From positions 1,984,001 through 2,048,000 of the forward strand of contig NZ_CP180208.1 in the NCBI RefSeq assembly GCF_047553045.1: a stretch of DNA of 64,000 bases, written 5' to 3'. The notes below the pieces were generated by a model that saw only the letters and a list, made by a program, of their open reading frames with translations, was not told the origin of the DNA and made no database searches. The DNA is from Sphingomonas_L flavalba_A. GTDB taxonomy: Bacteria; Pseudomonadota; Alphaproteobacteria; Sphingomonadales; Sphingomonadaceae. Positions within the stretch are counted from its first letter, which is position 1; every line of letters begins with the position of its first letter. Of this stretch, positions 18,458 to 29,353 are shown in pieces. Both the position numbers and the translations under genes were made by a program.

Positions 18458-19633
18458 TCAGCCTTGCGCTGCCTCGGCCGCCGCGGTGCGGACCAGCATC
18501 TGGTAGAGCAGCGCCGCCACGCCGTTGACGATGAAGGCGAACGCGATCACCGTCGCCATGCCGGCACTGCCGAGGACCAGCGACGCCGCCATTGGCGCCA
18601 GGCCGAAACCGGCCTTTACCGCCAGCATGTGGACAATTGGCAGCCGCCCGGTGCCGTCCGCCTCCGATACCGCGCCAAAGCCGTAGAACGCCGCCGCGGT
18701 CGAAAATTGCAGCAGGAACGTGCCGATCAGGAACAGCGGCATGTTATCGGTCAGGCCGATGATCGCCATGCCCGTCAGGCCAAGCGCGAACAGCCCGGCA
18801 ACAATCACCCCGCGCCGTGTCTGCCCCCCTATGATCATGGTGATCAGCGCGCCGATGCAGCCGCCGGCAAGGCCGACGTCGAACACCAGCACGGTCGCGT
18901 CGGCAGGCAGACCGGCGGCCCGCGCGGCGCCCGGAATACTGACCCAGAGCAGCATGAACCCGGCGGCGGCACAGAAATTGGCGGCAGCGGTGTAGCCGAA
19001 CAGCGTCGGCCGCAGCCGGCGCGGCGGCACGCCGGACACCGGGGCATCGGGCAACACCGCCGTCCGGGCCAGCAGCGCAGCCGCGACAAGGCCGACGAGC
19101 TGCAACGCGAACATGCAGCGATAGATGATGCCCAGCCCGCCGGCGCCGCCCTCACCGAGCGAGGCGACCAGCGCACCGAACAGCATCTGGGTCAAGGTCA
19201 GCAGCGCGAAACTGCGGTCTGGAAAGCGCGCGTGCGAGAGGGCGGCAAGCCCGAGTGCCATCGCGATGCCGCCCGCCGTGCCGGACAGCAGGCGCAGAAC
19301 CAGCAGCAGTGCCGCCGCGTCGAGGGTCAGCGATCCGGCATTGGCGAGCAGCGCGACGGTGACCGCGATCAGCGCCCATTTGCGCGGCGCGGCACGCACG
19401 AAGCGGAACAGTGCCAGCGCCGCGCCGATAAACATGCCGGCCGGGTCGGCGGAGCCGATCAGCCCGGTCCATAATTCCGGCACGCCGTTGTGGCGCAGTG
19501 CCGCGACGACGAGCGGCACGACGAGGAAACCGGCCGATCCGGCGAGCGCAACCAGCAGCCCTGCGGTAACGGGCAAACCGGCCCGAAGCTTTTCCCAACT
19601 GGCCTGCTTCGCCGGTCGCTCGCTGTCCGTCAT
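18458..19633 (-). CDS. MFS transporter
   Basis: A 391-residue membrane protein with about 12 hydrophobic helices in two halves. Major-facilitator character is suggested by the conserved small-residue helices and FRFVRAAPRKWAL between helices 2 and 3, although the usual GxxxDRxGRR loop is degenerate. It belongs to the loosely defined YbfB/Bcr-like transporters. It ends 1 bp from the convergent racemase-family gene and precedes the RidA-like gene. It is probably the inner-membrane transporter of the 17.7-28.5 kb catabolic locus, pairing with the TonB receptor in the outer membrane. Confidence 0.75.
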   Translation of the reverse strand: MTDSERPAKQASWEKLRAGLPVTAGLLVALAGSAGFLVVPLVVAALRHNGVPELWTGLIGSADPAGMFIGAALALFRFVRAAPRKWALIAVTVALLANAGSLTLDAAALLLVLRLLSGTAGGIAMALGLAALSHARFPDRSFALLTLTQMLFGALVASLGEGGAGGLGIIYRCMFALQLVGLVAAALLARTAVLPDAPVSGVPPRRLRPTLFGYTAAANFCAAAGFMLLWVSIPGAARAAGLPADATVLVFDVGLAGGCIGALITMIIGGQTRRGVIVAGLFALGLTGMAIIGLTDNMPLFLIGTFLLQFSTAAAFYGFGAVSEADGTGRLPIVHMLAVKAGFGLAPMAASLVLGSAGMATVIAFAFIVNGVAALLYQMLVRTAAAEAAQG

Positions 19634-19661
19634 GCCAGGTCCTGGTCCTTTCCCTGCCCGA

Positions 19662-20054
19662 TCAGGGCAGCAGCGCGATCGCCTCGATCTCGATCAACAG
19701 GCCGGGCAGCGCCAACCCGCTGACCCCGACCAGCGTCTGCGGCGGGTGGGCGGCACCGCCGGTCACCTCGTCGATCGCGCTGGTAATCAGCTGGAACTCG
19801 CCGGGGAAGCGGGTGAAGATCGTGCGCTTGATGATATGGTCCCAACTGACTCCGGCGGCCTGCATCGCCGTCTCCAGATTGCGCATCGCGGCAACGGTCT
19901 GGGCGTGGAGATCGTCCTCGCCGATCAGGTCGAAATTGGGGTCGAGCGCCGTCTGCCCGGCGAACATGACCAGCTTCGTGCCCGAAGCGATGGCGATATG
20001 CGAAAAACCCGGTGCCGGGTGGAGCGATGGGGGGTCGATCAGCGCTCTGGTCAT
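19662..20054 (-). CDS. RidA-family (YjgF/UK114) protein
   Basis: A 130-residue Rid protein starting at the ATG at 20054, with GAGGAGG 9 nt upstream. A longer upstream reading has no ribosome site. The family core is visible: FAGQTALDPN, HAQTVAAMRNLETAMQAAGVSWDHIIKRTIF and the C-terminal PPQTLVGVSGLALPGLLIEIEAIA. The Arg that contacts the carboxylate in archetypal RidA (usually in an R-A/P-x-V context) is not seen: the position reads PQTLVGV. It may therefore be a Rid2-7 type with another reaction, such as deaminating an imine or hydrolysing a ring amide. It sits next to enzymes that could generate an imine. Confidence 0.85.
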   Translation of the reverse strand: MTRALIDPPSLHPAPGFSHIAIASGTKLVMFAGQTALDPNFDLIGEDDLHAQTVAAMRNLETAMQAAGVSWDHIIKRTIFTRFPGEFQLITSAIDEVTGGAAHPPQTLVGVSGLALPGLLIEIEAIALLP

Positions 20055-20097
20055 GGTGACGGGCCTCCTCACGGCGAAAAGCCCGAGGCTATGGCAA

Positions 20098-21071
20098 TCA
20101 CCCCCCCTGCTCCATTGCGCTGATGCGATGGCCATATTGATCCGCCGCTATGGACGCATCGCCACCCTCTTCCCCCAGCTCGCTCAGTTCTCGCGCCGTC
20201 TCTATCGCGTGCAGGATGATCGGGTTCGACAGCGAACTCTTGCGGAAGACGAGGCCGCCGGGGAAGTTGCAACCGTATCGCTCCGGCGCGATCCGGCGCA
20301 GGTCGCCGCGCCCGAACCACGGCTCTGCCAGCACATCGCTCAGATAGCCGACATAAGCGCCCGACATGATGAAGAAGATCGATGATTCCGAAGAGGATGT
20401 GACCTCGCTGTCGTCGCCGCGCAGCGGGTTGATGAACGGCGCATTGATGTCGAACACCACCGATGGAAAGCTTTTCAGCAACGCGTCGGTGATCCGGCTG
20501 TCCGCAACCTCAGCCAGCGGATGGCTGCTGGCGCAGTAGATGTTCGAATGCATATCGAACAACGCGATCGTTTCCAGGTCGCGGTGGAGGAAGCCGGTTT
20601 CCATATAGGCGATATCGAATTCGCCCTTGTCGATGCCGTCCTCCAGTTCAGCGGAGCTGCGCACCTCCAGCCTGATCCTGAGTTTCGGATTGCGGCCGTG
20701 CAGGCGGTTGATCAGCCCCGGCAGCCCGGCCAGCGCGTAATCGCGCGACACCACCTGCGACACGCCGATCGACAGCGAGCCGTGCAGTTCGCGCGTCACT
20801 TCAGACGCGCTGGCGATGAAGCTACTCATATCCTGTTCGAGCTGCCGGGCCGCTTCCAGGATTCGCCGCCCTTCCGGCGTCAGGGTGAAACCGGCCCGGC
20901 CACGGCGGCACAATGGCACGCCCAGCCGCTGCTCAAGCAGCTTGAACTGGATGCTGATCGTCGACTGGTAATGTTCGTCGCTCGCGCGGCGGCGCTGAAC
21001 CCGGCGCTCTCGGCTACTTGAACGAACAAACGCAACAGCTTGATGTCAGAAGGCTGCAGGCGGGTAATCAT
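20098..21071 (-). pseudogene. LysR-family regulator with a single frameshift
   Basis: The start at 21071 gives MITRLQPSDIKLLRLFVQVA and FSAAARAT, the first half of a LysR helix-turn-helix. After about 20985 the match continues only in another frame, as DEHYQSTISIQFKLLEQRLG, VPLCRRGRAGFTLTPEGRRI and a full effector-binding domain of about 270 residues ending at 20098. Restoring one base around 20976-20985 gives a perfectly spaced LysR HTH (FSAAARA-DEHYQSTISIQ). This is therefore either a real one-base deletion that inactivates the regulator or a sequencing error. It is divergent from the LDH2-fold gene and would be the natural regulator of the adjacent catabolic locus. Confidence 0.8.
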
Positions 21072-21307
21072 TGCATTTCGCCCAAATTCCTGTCTCACGC
21101 CCCCGTTTTACGATGCAGCTAGGATGTAGACGCGGCAGGGAACCGTCAAGCAGCCATGATGCGGCGCAGAAAAACCTGTCAGCCAGCGATGGCCCCATTG
21201 CCATTCCACTATTCATCGACTGCGCGACCGCCTTCTAGGGTCCGGCAGCGGGCGGCGGACTTCGACAAACCCGCCATGCAGAACTGCCCGTGAGGAGATC
21301 GACACCG

Positions 21308-22402
21308 ATGGCCGAACCCGCCGTAATTCTTCCGTTCGGCCAGATCGAGCGCCTCTACGCGGATGTCGCCCTGTCGCTTGGCGCCAGCACGGAGGAAGCC
21401 GCGCTGTACAGCCGCTGCTTCGCCACCGCAGACCTGCGTCACGATACGCAGGGCCTGTCGCTGTGGCTGGAATGGGCGCTGCCGATGGTCGAGGCTGGCG
21501 GCGCGCGTTTCGGTGTTCCGCTGAACGTCACCGCGCAATCGGCGGCGACCCTTGCCGTCGACGGCGGCGGCGGGGTCGGTCAGGTCGTGGCGACGCGGAC
21601 GATGGACCGGCTAATCGCGATGGCGGCGGAAAGCGGCGCCGCCATCGGCTGCATCGCCAATGGCACCGATATGGCTATGACCGCCAACTATGCGATGCAG
21701 GCGCTCGACCACGGCTATATCGGTCTTGCCGCCAACACCGCCGGGCCGGCCAGCGTCGCGCCATGGGGTGGTCGGTCGGCCGCGTTCGGTACCAACCCCT
21801 TCTCGCTGGCCGTGCCGTCCGGCGCGGGTACGCCAATCGTCATCGACATGTGCTGCGCCGCCTATTCGATCGGCACGCTGGTCGAAGCCGGGCGCGCCGG
21901 GCTGGTCACCGGCGCGCCAGTGGTCGCGGCCGCCGATGGCAGCTATCGTTCAGACCCGGCAAGCATCGTCAGCGACCTCGCGGCGCGCGAACCGGCCCTG
22001 CTCGGCGCAATTCTGCCGGAAGGCGTGCGCAGCGCGGCGCTGCTGCTGATGGTCGAATTGCTCGCCGGGCTGCTCAGCGGCAACGGCACCTCGCGCGACC
22101 AGACTGACTGGTCGATGGCCCGCCCGCCCCGGGTCGGCGCGTTCCTGTGCGTCATCGACATCGCCCGCTTCGTGCCGCTCGCCCGGTTCGAAGCCAACGT
22201 CGCCGCCTTCGCGGAAGCGCTGCGCGCGATGCCGCCCGCCGACGGGTTCGAGGCGGTTCGCCTGCCCGGCGACCGCGCGGCGCGCCTGGCGGCGATGCGG
22301 CGCAGCGCCGGCATTGCGGTCAGCGCGCGGCACTGGGCCATGATACAGGCGGTTTCCACCCGCCGCGGCGTCGCGCTGCCCACCCCGGTGGCGGCTTCGT
22401 GA
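21308..22402 (+). CDS. LDH2/malate dehydrogenase-family protein lacking catalytic residues
   Basis: A 364-residue protein of the LDH2/MDH2 NAD(P)-dependent oxidoreductase family (AllD, YlbC and DpkA relatives). The start is the ATG at 21308, with GAGGAG 10 nt before it. The fold landmarks remain: LAVDGGGGVGQVVATRTMD, then APWGGRSAAFGTNPFSLAVP. The usual catalytic positions are changed. SHG is TQG (residues 47-49), the GHSG/NHFG His is Asp in NGTDMAM, the GK Lys is Thr in SIGTLVEAG, and the KGYG loop is RSAA. It is therefore probably not a classical hydroxyacid dehydrogenase. Its position before a TonB receptor and amide-processing enzymes suggests a role in the same pathway. Confidence 0.75.
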   Translation: MAEPAVILPFGQIERLYADVALSLGASTEEAALYSRCFATADLRHDTQGLSLWLEWALPMVEAGGARFGVPLNVTAQSAATLAVDGGGGVGQVVATRTMDRLIAMAAESGAAIGCIANGTDMAMTANYAMQALDHGYIGLAANTAGPASVAPWGGRSAAFGTNPFSLAVPSGAGTPIVIDMCCAAYSIGTLVEAGRAGLVTGAPVVAAADGSYRSDPASIVSDLAAREPALLGAILPEGVRSAALLLMVELLAGLLSGNGTSRDQTDWSMARPPRVGAFLCVIDIARFVPLARFEANVAAFAEALRAMPPADGFEAVRLPGDRAARLAAMRRSAGIAVSARHWAMIQAVSTRRGVALPTPVAAS

Positions 22403-22559
22403 TGACCCTATCACAAAACCGCAATTTATCCGCCGGCGGTTCGGGGCGAACCTCCACCCACTTCGCCCACCCCGGTTCCAGATCGCCGACAGTCGACGCG
22501 ACACAGCACACCGGGAAAGGGCAGGACGGACAGCAAAGTCGCCTTCAGGGAGAGTGAAC

Positions 22560-24827
<2,268 letters not shown>

Positions 24828-24873
24828 GCCCCCTCCCATTCCCACATTCGCAAGCAGCATCGAAGGAGTAACA

Positions 24874-26064
24874 ATGTTCTTCATTAATCAGGGCACCGGC
24901 CCCCTCGTCGAACCGACGGCGTTCGAAGATGCGGAGTTCGAAAGGCGCCTGGCCGGCACACGTGCGCTGATGGCCGAACAGGGGCTGGACGCGCTGGTCT
25001 GCTTCGCGCCGGAGAATCTCTATTATCTGACCGGCCACGACACGCCGGGTTACTACTGGTATCAGGCGTGCGTCGTCACCCATGATCACCTGCCGGTGAA
25101 CGTCATCCGCAAACTGGAAGCGACCAACACCCTCGGCCGCAGCTGGTCCCGCCTGGTCGTCGAATATGAAGACGTGCAGGACCCGGTCGCCGCGACGCTG
25201 TGGCTGCTTCAGGACCTGGGCGTCGCCGGCAAGCGCATCGGCTACGAGAGCGAAACCTTCTTCCTGACCCCGAACCAGTTTGACCGGCTGCGCGACGGCG
25301 TCGCCAAGGCCGGCGGCACTTTCGTCGGCACCCCGGCGCTGGTCGAGACGATGCGTTCGGTCAAGTCGGAACCGGAACTGGCCTATATCCGCCGTGGCGG
25401 CAAGATCCTCGCCAAGGCGATGGCCGCCGGCTTCGAAGTCGCCGGCGAAGGCGTGACCGAGCGCGCCGTTGCCGCCCGCGTCAACGAAGTGCTGATCGCT
25501 GAAGGCAGCTGCTATCAGGGCCTGCCGACCTTCCTCGGCACCGGCCCGCGCCCGGCGCTGGCCCACTCGACATGGTCGGACCGGCTTATGGGCAAGGGCG
25601 ATGCGCTGGCTTACGAGATCTCGGCCAGTGTCGAGCGCTACACCTGCGCGATGTTCCGCATGGGCGTGGTCGGCCAGCCGTCCGACGACTATCTGCGCAA
25701 GATGGATGCGTGCAAGGCCGCGCTCCACGCCATCCTGACCACCGCGCGCGACGGCGTGACGGCGGGCGAGGTGTTCGCGGCGGGCAACAAGGCGTTCCTC
25801 GATGCCGGCTTCAACGACGGCCTTGGTCGTCGGCTCGGCTATTCGGTCGGCATCTCCTATCCGCCTGACTGGGGTGAAGGCCACATCATCGACCTGCGCC
25901 GCGATAGCGAGAAGGTGCTGAAGAAGGGCATGGTTTTCCATACCACGCCGGGGCTGATCTACTTCGGGCATGAAGTGATCAACATCAGTCAGACGATGAT
26001 CATCACCCAGACGGGCACCGAAGTCACAACCGGCGACTTCCCGCTCGACGCCGTGGTGGTATGA
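24874..26064 (+). CDS. M24-family (creatinase/ectoine hydrolase-like) protein
   Basis: A 396-residue pita-bread-fold protein with an ideal AAGGAG ribosome site. It has the N-terminal creatinase/prolidase domain (about residues 20-155, LDALVCFAPENLYYLTGHDT) and a C-terminal catalytic domain. The five metal ligands of aminopeptidases are not preserved: the DxG and SD positions read YEISASVERYTCAMFRMG, and the ligand His region reads YSVGISYPPDWGE. Loss of metal ligands and the SYPPDWGE motif recall metal-free amidinohydrolases and ectoine hydrolase (EutD/DoeA). It probably opens a ring or cleaves an amidine/amide C-N bond in a small molecule rather than a peptide. Cotranscribed with the next two genes. 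Confidence 0.8.
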   Translation: MFFINQGTGPLVEPTAFEDAEFERRLAGTRALMAEQGLDALVCFAPENLYYLTGHDTPGYYWYQACVVTHDHLPVNVIRKLEATNTLGRSWSRLVVEYEDVQDPVAATLWLLQDLGVAGKRIGYESETFFLTPNQFDRLRDGVAKAGGTFVGTPALVETMRSVKSEPELAYIRRGGKILAKAMAAGFEVAGEGVTERAVAARVNEVLIAEGSCYQGLPTFLGTGPRPALAHSTWSDRLMGKGDALAYEISASVERYTCAMFRMGVVGQPSDDYLRKMDACKAALHAILTTARDGVTAGEVFAAGNKAFLDAGFNDGLGRRLGYSVGISYPPDWGEGHIIDLRRDSEKVLKKGMVFHTTPGLIYFGHEVINISQTMIITQTGTEVTTGDFPLDAVVV

Positions 26065-26080
26065 CGGAGGCATGCCGGTC

Positions 26081-27274
26081 ATGAATGCTCATTCCACACC
26101 CATCCCGTCCGCGGAAGCGCTGCTGCCGGAGGTCCTGGCCTTCCGCAAGCGCTTCCCGATCTTTCGGAACAAGGTGCACCTCGCCAACAACGCGATGGGC
26201 GCCGTGTCCGATGTCGTCGAAAAGGCGCATCGCCAGTTTCTCGACGATCGCATCGAACAGGGGGCGAGCTGGGAATCGGCGCTGGAGCAGCATGACCGGC
26301 TTCGTGACGGCTTCGCGGCCCTGATCGGCGCGAAGCCGCACGAGATCGCCCTTTGCTATGCGGCGACGCAGGCGCTGGGCGTCGTCTCGTCCTGCTTCGA
26401 CTGGCGTGACCGCCAGACGATCGTGTTCGACGATTACAGCTTCCCGTCGGTGACGCAGTTGTGGCGCGTGCAGGAACGGCGCGGCGCCCGCATCCGCCAG
26501 GTCGCCGCCGATGCGGACGGGCTGATCCGGCCCGAATATTTCACCCCGCAGATCGACGAGAGCGTGGCGATCGTCTCCGCCTCCCACGTCTGCTACAAGA
26601 ACGGCCACCGGCTCGACGCCGCCGGTGTCGCGCGCGAAGCGCATGCCGCCGGCGCGCTGTTCGCCCTAGACGACTATCAAAGCTGCGGCAGCCGGCCGTT
26701 CGACGTGCGTGCCGCCGATGTCGACATCCTTGTCGCCGGCACGGTCAAGTTCATGCTCGGCTCGCCGGGCGTCGCGATGATGTATGTCCGCGAGGAACTT
26801 CACGACCAGCTTCACCCGACGGTCACCGGCTGGTTCGGACAGGAATCGCCGCACGCGATGCGGATCGACGCCCATGTCGAGGCGCCTGACGCGGCGAAGT
26901 TCCAGATCGGCACGCCGGCGCTGTGCGCGATCTACGACAGCGTCGCCGGGCTGGAACTGCTCCAGTCGGTCGGCGTCGACAAGGTGTCGACCTGGATCGA
27001 CCATATCACCGGCGTGCTGTTCACCCGGCTGGCGGAGGAAGGCTTCGTCTCGGCGACGCCGAGCGACCCGGCCCGGCACGGGCCGCAGGTGGCGATCCGC
27101 GCACACGACGCGGCGCAGGCGGTGGAGATGCTGGCGGCACGCAACATCACCAGTTCGCACCGCGACAACAACGTCCGCACCGCCTGGCACTTCTACAACA
27201 CGCCGGACGATGTCGAGGCACTGATCGATGGGCTGAAGGCGATCCGGCCGCTGATGGTGAGTGCCGACGGATGA
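26081..27274 (+). CDS. Class V aminotransferase-fold PLP enzyme
   Basis: A 397-residue PLP-dependent enzyme of the class V group (SufS, kynureninase and isopenicillin-epimerase-like). The ATG at 26081 has GGAGG at 10-nt spacing; an in-frame ATG at 26072 is too close to the same site. The Asp that pairs with the PLP ring is in FALDDYQSCGS, and the Schiff-base Lys is in AGTVKFMLGSPG, both typical positions. N-terminal LANNAMGAVSDVV is the substrate-side motif. It could desulfurate, transaminate or hydrolyse a C-C bond; sequence alone does not decide. It overlaps the following M20 gene by 4 nt (ATGA). Confidence 0.85.
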   Translation: MNAHSTPIPSAEALLPEVLAFRKRFPIFRNKVHLANNAMGAVSDVVEKAHRQFLDDRIEQGASWESALEQHDRLRDGFAALIGAKPHEIALCYAATQALGVVSSCFDWRDRQTIVFDDYSFPSVTQLWRVQERRGARIRQVAADADGLIRPEYFTPQIDESVAIVSASHVCYKNGHRLDAAGVAREAHAAGALFALDDYQSCGSRPFDVRAADVDILVAGTVKFMLGSPGVAMMYVREELHDQLHPTVTGWFGQESPHAMRIDAHVEAPDAAKFQIGTPALCAIYDSVAGLELLQSVGVDKVSTWIDHITGVLFTRLAEEGFVSATPSDPARHGPQVAIRAHDAAQAVEMLAARNITSSHRDNNVRTAWHFYNTPDDVEALIDGLKAIRPLMVSADG

Positions 27275-28539
27275 CCGCGCCCGCAGCGGCGCCGCCGGCT
27301 GCCGGCGGCGCCATACGGATCAATGCGGAACGGCTGATGGCCGACATGCGCACCTTCCGCAGCTTCGGCGCGGACGGAACCGGCGTCGTCCGCCGCGCTC
27401 TCTCCGCCTTCGACGTGCAGTCCCGCGAATGGTTGGCCGACCGCTATCGGGAAGCCGGGCTGGTCGCGACGTTCGATCGTGTCGGCAACGTCTTCGCCCA
27501 CGACCCGCGCCACGCGCGGGCGCTGCTGATCGGTTCGCACGGCGACACCCAGCCGCGCGGCGGTTGGCTCGACGGGGCGATGGGGGTAATCATCGGGCTG
27601 GAAATCGCCCGCGCCGCGCGCGAAGCGGCGCTTGATACCGCGATTGGTATCGACACGGTGTGCTGGAGCGACGAGGAAGCGCGCTTCGCCCATTTCCTCG
27701 GCAGCCGCGCCTATTGCGGCCTGCTGCCCGATGACGAGATCGCGGCGGCGGCCGACGATGCCGGCGTCCGCCTGACCGATGCGATCGCCGAGGCCGGCTA
27801 TGCCGACCTGCCGCCGCGCGGCGCCGATCCGGCCCGCCACGCGGCCTATCTGGAAGCGCATATCGAACAGGGGCCGGTGCTCGACCGCAGCGGCGATCAG
27901 CTGGGCGTCGTTACCGCCATCGTCGGCGCGCGCGAATTTCTGGTCTCCTTTTCGGGCGAGGCGAACCACGCCGGCACCACGCCGATGGCGCTGCGCAAGG
28001 ATGCCGGGCTGGCGATGATCCGCTTCGCCGCCGCGCTCGACACGCGCTATGCCGACGCGGCCGACGACGCGATCGTCTGGACGATGGGCCGGATAGAGAT
28101 CGCGCCCAACGCGCCCAGCATCGTTCCGGCCGGTGCGACGATCAGCGTCCAGTTCCGCGGGCCGGATCTGGCGATGCTCGACCGCTTCGAGACCGAACTG
28201 ATGCGGCTTGTCCTTGAAACCGGGAAGAACGATGGCCCGGTCGGCTGCACGGTGCGCCAGATCCTCGATTACCGCCCAACTCCTATGGACAAGGCGGTCA
28301 CCGCCATCGTCGCCCGCGCGGCAGAGCGCACCGCGCCCGGCCGCTGGCGGCGGATGCCGAGCGGCGCCGGCCACGATGCCCAGTTCATGGCGCCACTGAT
28401 GCCGACCGGCATGCTGTTCGTGCCCAGCATCGGCGGCATCAGCCACAGCTTCGACGAGGACACCGCCGAAGCGGACATCGTCGCCGGCTGCCGCGCGCTG
28501 GCGCTGGCGGCGGAAGAGGTGGCAACGCGCTTCGTCTGA
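27271..28539 (+). CDS. Zn-dependent M20 amidohydrolase, carbamoylase/allantoate type
   Basis: A 422-residue hydantoinase/carbamoylase-family M20 hydrolase (HyuC, AmaB and AllC relatives). Metal-site landmarks are IGSHGDTQPRGGWLDGAMGV, WSDEEARF with HFLGSRAY, EAHIEQGPVLD, and near the C-terminus AGHDAQFMA and IGGISHSFDEDT. SFSGEANHAGTTPM marks the dimerisation domain. The reaction would be hydrolysis of an N-carbamoyl or ureido amino acid to free amino acid, CO2 and ammonia, or of a related amide. It starts in an ATGA overlap with the aminotransferase gene and ends the operon at a strong terminator. Confidence 0.85.
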   Translation: MTAPAAAPPAAGGAIRINAERLMADMRTFRSFGADGTGVVRRALSAFDVQSREWLADRYREAGLVATFDRVGNVFAHDPRHARALLIGSHGDTQPRGGWLDGAMGVIIGLEIARAAREAALDTAIGIDTVCWSDEEARFAHFLGSRAYCGLLPDDEIAAAADDAGVRLTDAIAEAGYADLPPRGADPARHAAYLEAHIEQGPVLDRSGDQLGVVTAIVGAREFLVSFSGEANHAGTTPMALRKDAGLAMIRFAAALDTRYADAADDAIVWTMGRIEIAPNAPSIVPAGATISVQFRGPDLAMLDRFETELMRLVLETGKNDGPVGCTVRQILDYRPTPMDKAVTAIVARAAERTAPGRWRRMPSGAGHDAQFMAPLMPTGMLFVPSIGGISHSFDEDTAEADIVAGCRALALAAEEVATRFV

Positions 28540-28568
28540 CCGGGGGCGGGAAACCCCCGCCCCCGGTC
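28538..28568. terminator. Bidirectional terminator hairpin
   Basis: GACCGGGGGCGGG (28538-28550) pairs perfectly with CCCGCCCCCGGTC (28556-28568) around a 5-nt loop. The 13-bp GC stem overlaps the stop codon of the M20 gene on the plus strand and that of the TSUP gene on the minus strand, so it can end both convergent transcripts. No U-tract follows on either side. Confidence 0.8.
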
Positions 28569-29346
28569 ACAGCCCGGTCAGCGCAATATAGGCACCGACC
28601 GCGACGACCAGCAGCGCGAACAGCCTTTCCAGCAGGCCTTTACGAGGGCCGATACACCGGCCGATCGCCAGACCAGCGACAGCGCCACCCAGCCCGCCGA
28701 CGACCAGCAACGCCGCCAACGGCCAGGCGACCAACCCGGACAGGGCATAGGAACTCGCCGTCGTCAGCCCCAACGCGGTGACGACGACCAGGGACGTGCC
28801 GACAGCATAGGTGATCGGCATCGCCGTCGCCGCGATCAGCCCCGGCACGATCAGAAAACCGCCCCCAATCCCGAAAAACCCCGCCGCCAGCCCAACCGCC
28901 AGCCCGATGCCGATCAGCCGGGGGAGCAGCGCCACGGCGCTCGCGGCGGTCAGCCGCACGTCGGGCGCCTCCGGCACCCGGCGGCCGCGCAGCATCGACA
29001 GACCGACACCGATCATCAGCAGGCCGAACAGCGTCAGCAGCCGCTCACCGTCGATCGCCTTACCCAGTTCGGCACCCATCGCCGCACCGGCGACACCGGC
29101 AGCGGCGAAGGTCATCGCGCAAGGCCATTTGACCGTGCCGGCGCGGGCATGGCCGACAAGGCCGATCAGCGCGTTGGCGGCAACCGCGACCGCACCGGTG
29201 CCGATCGCGACATGCGGCGACTCAACGCCGACCAGATAAACCAGCAACGGCACCGCAAGGATCGACCCGCCACCGCCAACCAGCCCCAGGATCACGCCGA
29301 TCAGCCCGCCGGAAGCGAGCGCGGCCGCCACGGTCGCCGCGGTCAT
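28567..29346 (-). CDS. TSUP-family (TauE/SafE) sulfite/sulfur-anion exporter
   Basis: A 259-residue integral membrane protein with about 8 helices and the duplicated TSUP motif: GGGSILAVPLLVYL in the first half and GIGGGFLIVPGLI in the second. The family exports sulfite, sulfoacetate or other sulfur-containing anions. It follows the rhodanese gene and the BigR-like regulator on the same strand. In known BigR operons a membrane pair of this kind removes sulfite or thiosulfate produced by persulfide oxidation, and the same role is inferred here. Confidence 0.88.
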   Translation of the reverse strand: MTAATVAAALASGGLIGVILGLVGGGGSILAVPLLVYLVGVESPHVAIGTGAVAVAANALIGLVGHARAGTVKWPCAMTFAAAGVAGAAMGAELGKAIDGERLLTLFGLLMIGVGLSMLRGRRVPEAPDVRLTAASAVALLPRLIGIGLAVGLAAGFFGIGGGFLIVPGLIAATAMPITYAVGTSLVVVTALGLTTASSYALSGLVAWPLAALLVVGGLGGAVAGLAIGRCIGPRKGLLERLFALLVVAVGAYIALTGL

Positions 29347-29353
29347 CGCCGGC

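Noticed and set aside
22403..22559. Possible riboswitch before the TonB receptor
   Set aside because: No B12 box or other recognisable riboswitch core; only an ordinary ribosome site is visible.
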